DNA from: Bradyrhizobium sp. 200
Lineage (GTDB): Bacteria > Pseudomonadota > Alphaproteobacteria > Rhizobiales > Xanthobacteraceae
Assembly (NCBI RefSeq): GCF_023100945.1
Contig: NZ_CP064689.1
Span: 8,352,001 to 8,416,000, forward strand
Length of the DNA: 64,000 nt
Direction of reading: 5' to 3'
The notes below the pieces were generated by a model. The model was not told where the DNA came from. It did not search any database and worked only from the letters and a program-made list of their open reading frames with translations. How positions within the stretch are numbered: position 1 is the first letter of the stretch; the number at the start of each line of letters is the position of its first letter. A program made the translations under genes and the position numbers. Below, piece by piece: positions 62,437 to 64,000 of the stretch.

Positions 62437-63869
62437 TCGGCAGCATCCAGCATTTTGGAGATGACTTGATTGAGGTTTGACTGACGCCACGGCGCGGAAT
62501 GCGCGACGACGTCGCCGATGATGAGGATAGCGGGACCGCCATCGATTTTTTCGACCAGCGCCGGCAGGTTTTCGAGCGTGCCGACCACGGCCTGCGCATC
62601 CGGCCGCGTCACGCGTGCGAAAATCCCGACCGGGGTTTGCGGCAATCGCCCGGCGGCGAGCAGACCGGCGCGCACTGATGGAGCCGCGGTCATGCCCATA
62701 TAGACCACGATGGTCATTTTCTTGTCTGTCAGCACCGACCAGTCGACCGTCTCGGCGTCCTTTGCCTTGTGCGCGGTCAGGAAGGTGATGCGCAGCGCCT
62801 CGTGCCTATAGGTCAGCGGCGCCTCGAATTGCGCAGCGGCACCGAGCCCTGCGGTAATCCCGGGCACCACCGAATAGGCGACGCCGGCGGCGCGCAGCAC
62901 TTCGATCTCCTCGCCGCCGCGGCCAAAGATGAAGGGATCGCCGCCCTTCAGCCGCACCGCGCGCTGGCCAGATTTCGCAGCATCAATCAGCAATTTGTTG
63001 ATCGCATCCTGGCCAATGCCGGGCTTGCCGACGCGGCGACCGACCGGAATGCGCGAAGCATCACGGCGCACACGATCGAGAACTTCCGGCGAAACCAGTT
63101 CGTCGTAGAAAACCACGTCGGCGTCCTGCAGCGCGCGCAGCGCCTTGATGGTGAGCAGATCCGGATCGCCCGGTCCGGCGCCGACCAGCGTCACCCGGCC
63201 CTCGGCCTTGCCGTTCTTGCTCGCGCCGGCAAAGGCGGAGGGATCGGCGATTTCATTCAGCGCTTTTTCGGCCTCGTCCTTGCGGCCGGCGAGCACCAGC
63301 GCGCCGATCGGTCCATCAATCACGCGCTCCCAGAAGCGGCGACGCAGCGGGAATTCCGGAATGCGGGCATGCATCGATTTGCGAAAGCTGCCGATGAAGG
63401 CGGCGAGATCGCCGATGCGCGCCGGCAGCACCGCTTCGATGCGCTCGCGCACGCGGCGCGCGACCACCGGCGACGCGCCGCCGGTGCCGACGGCGACGAC
63501 GACGTCGCCGCGGTCGACGATCGCGGGAAAGATGAAAGTGGAATGTGCGAGGTCGTCCATCACATTGACGGGCAGCCCGACCGCCTTGGCGCGCGCTGAC
63601 ATCGCGACGCCGATGTCGCCGGCGCCGGCGCAGAGGATCGCGATCACGCCCGAGAGGTCGGCCGTGAGCGGATCGCCCGCGGCCAGTTCGATCCGCGCGG
63701 TGTCGTTGCCATCGAGGCCAGCCAGATCATGATTGCCGTCGGTGGCATGCCAGCGGACCTGGGCGCCGGCGGAAACCAGCAAGCGCAATTTTGCGCGCAC
63801 GAGGTCACCCGCTCCAACGAGCAGCACCTTGCCGCTTTGCATATCCAGGAACACAGGCAGATAGCGCAT
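62433..63869 (-). CDS. cysG: Siroheme synthase CysG
   Basis: A 478-residue fusion. The N-terminal half (1-about 210) is the NAD-dependent precorrin-2 dehydrogenase/ferrochelatase with VLLVGAGDLVRAKL and TGGASPVVARRVRE. The C-terminal half (about 225-478) is uroporphyrinogen-III C-methyltransferase with VGAGPGDPDLLTIKA and VVPGITAGLGAAAQ. It makes siroheme for CysI. It is the first gene of the reduction operon; upstream lies an AT-rich control region. Confidence 0.94.
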   Translation of the reverse strand: MRYLPVFLDMQSGKVLLVGAGDLVRAKLRLLVSAGAQVRWHATDGNHDLAGLDGNDTARIELAAGDPLTADLSGVIAILCAGAGDIGVAMSARAKAVGLPVNVMDDLAHSTFIFPAIVDRGDVVVAVGTGGASPVVARRVRERIEAVLPARIGDLAAFIGSFRKSMHARIPEFPLRRRFWERVIDGPIGALVLAGRKDEAEKALNEIADPSAFAGASKNGKAEGRVTLVGAGPGDPDLLTIKALRALQDADVVFYDELVSPEVLDRVRRDASRIPVGRRVGKPGIGQDAINKLLIDAAKSGQRAVRLKGGDPFIFGRGGEEIEVLRAAGVAYSVVPGITAGLGAAAQFEAPLTYRHEALRITFLTAHKAKDAETVDWSVLTDKKMTIVVYMGMTAAPSVRAGLLAAGRLPQTPVGIFARVTRPDAQAVVGTLENLPALVEKIDGGPAILIIGDVVAHSAPWRQSNLNQVISKMLDAAE

Positions 63870-64000
63870 CAGACACTCGCTTTCCCCAACTTGGGGGTTG
63901 ACTGAAATTATTTTCTATTTATCTCTCGATCAAGAGCTGCAAAGAGAAAATTATTTCTTCTCTATTGCAGCGCAACTTTAGAATTTTTCAACTCCCAAGT
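63870..64000 (-). promoter_or_regulatory. AT-rich upstream region of the cysG operon with dyad elements
   Basis: Two near-inverted 12-mers, GAAATTATTTTC (63904-63915) and GAAAATTATTTC (63946-63957), pair at 10 of 12 positions. The region is strikingly AT-rich for this genome. A small perfect repeat, CCCCAA-C-TTGGGG (63884-63896), lies just upstream of the cysG start. Such a layout fits a site for a LysR-type (CysB-like) or other sulfur regulator. The region may run on past the window edge. Confidence 0.6.

Noticed and set aside
1..64000. tRNA, rRNA, CRISPR array or prophage
   Set aside because: I found no T-loop/anticodon-arm pattern, no rRNA-like sequence, no regularly spaced short repeats and no phage structural genes on either strand.

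Overview
The window reads as chromosomal DNA of a high-GC alphaproteobacterium, most likely Bradyrhizobium or a close relative. Support comes from family-level markers (ZapA beside a DUF4164 protein, DUF1465, DUF1192, DUF2849 and DUF934 proteins, an L31 protein without zinc cysteines) and from many intergenic palindromic repeats of the type scattered through Bradyrhizobium genomes. The assignment is from memory of these families, not from a search. No rRNA, tRNA, CRISPR array or intact insertion sequence was seen.

Layout. 0-10.6 kb: zapA and its DUF4164 partner on the minus strand, then a plus-strand central-carbon cluster tkt-gap-pgk-fba (class II aldolase)-class I aldolase, followed by a ThiE-like gene, a Sel1-repeat protein and an inositol-monophosphatase-family gene. 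10.6-13.4 kb: an accessory patch with an internally deleted IS5-type transposase remnant and two 55-bp direct repeats that bracket an NlpC/P60-like gene and a glutathione S-transferase gene. 13.4-18.7 kb: an RND efflux pump pair, then the collapsed remains of a DUF1295 gene and a cyclopropane-fatty-acid-synthase-type gene. 18.9-25.2 kb: an ExbB/MotA-like plus OmpA-like pair, a GNAT, an ABC exporter, rpmE with a clear terminator, and DUF1465 and DUF1192 proteins. 25.3-33 kb: a quinone oxidoreductase, a GGDEF-EAL protein with degenerate GGDEF, a vapBC toxin-antitoxin pair with a palindromic operator, a tandem-domain L,D-transpeptidase and a GNAT.

33-36.7 kb: a minus-strand periplasmic oxidation cassette in the order PCuAC copper chaperone, PQQ alcohol dehydrogenase carrying the DYD signature of lanthanide-dependent enzymes, c-type cytochrome, and a small exported protein. 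37-47 kb: a diguanylate cyclase, galU, an MltB-like transglycosylase, a DUF459 SGNH-like protein that seems to lack catalytic residues, a CsbD-like membrane protein, two SDRs, a GNAT and a TfdA-like dioxygenase. 47.5-55 kb: yqgE, an exported DsbD-N-like protein, a polysaccharide flippase, a ParE-type toxin-antitoxin pair whose toxin is frameshifted, a TauE/SafE permease, a patatin-like/3-hydroxybutyrate dehydrogenase pair and a CAP-domain lipoprotein.

55.2-64 kb: an almost complete assimilatory sulfate block on the minus strand: cysG-DUF2849-cysI-DUF934-cysH, then sbp-cysT-cysW-cysA. It takes sulfate from uptake through APS reduction and sulfite reduction, including siroheme synthesis for CysI. 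An AT-rich dyad upstream of cysG is a candidate control region. cysD/cysN (ATP sulfurylase) are not in the window.
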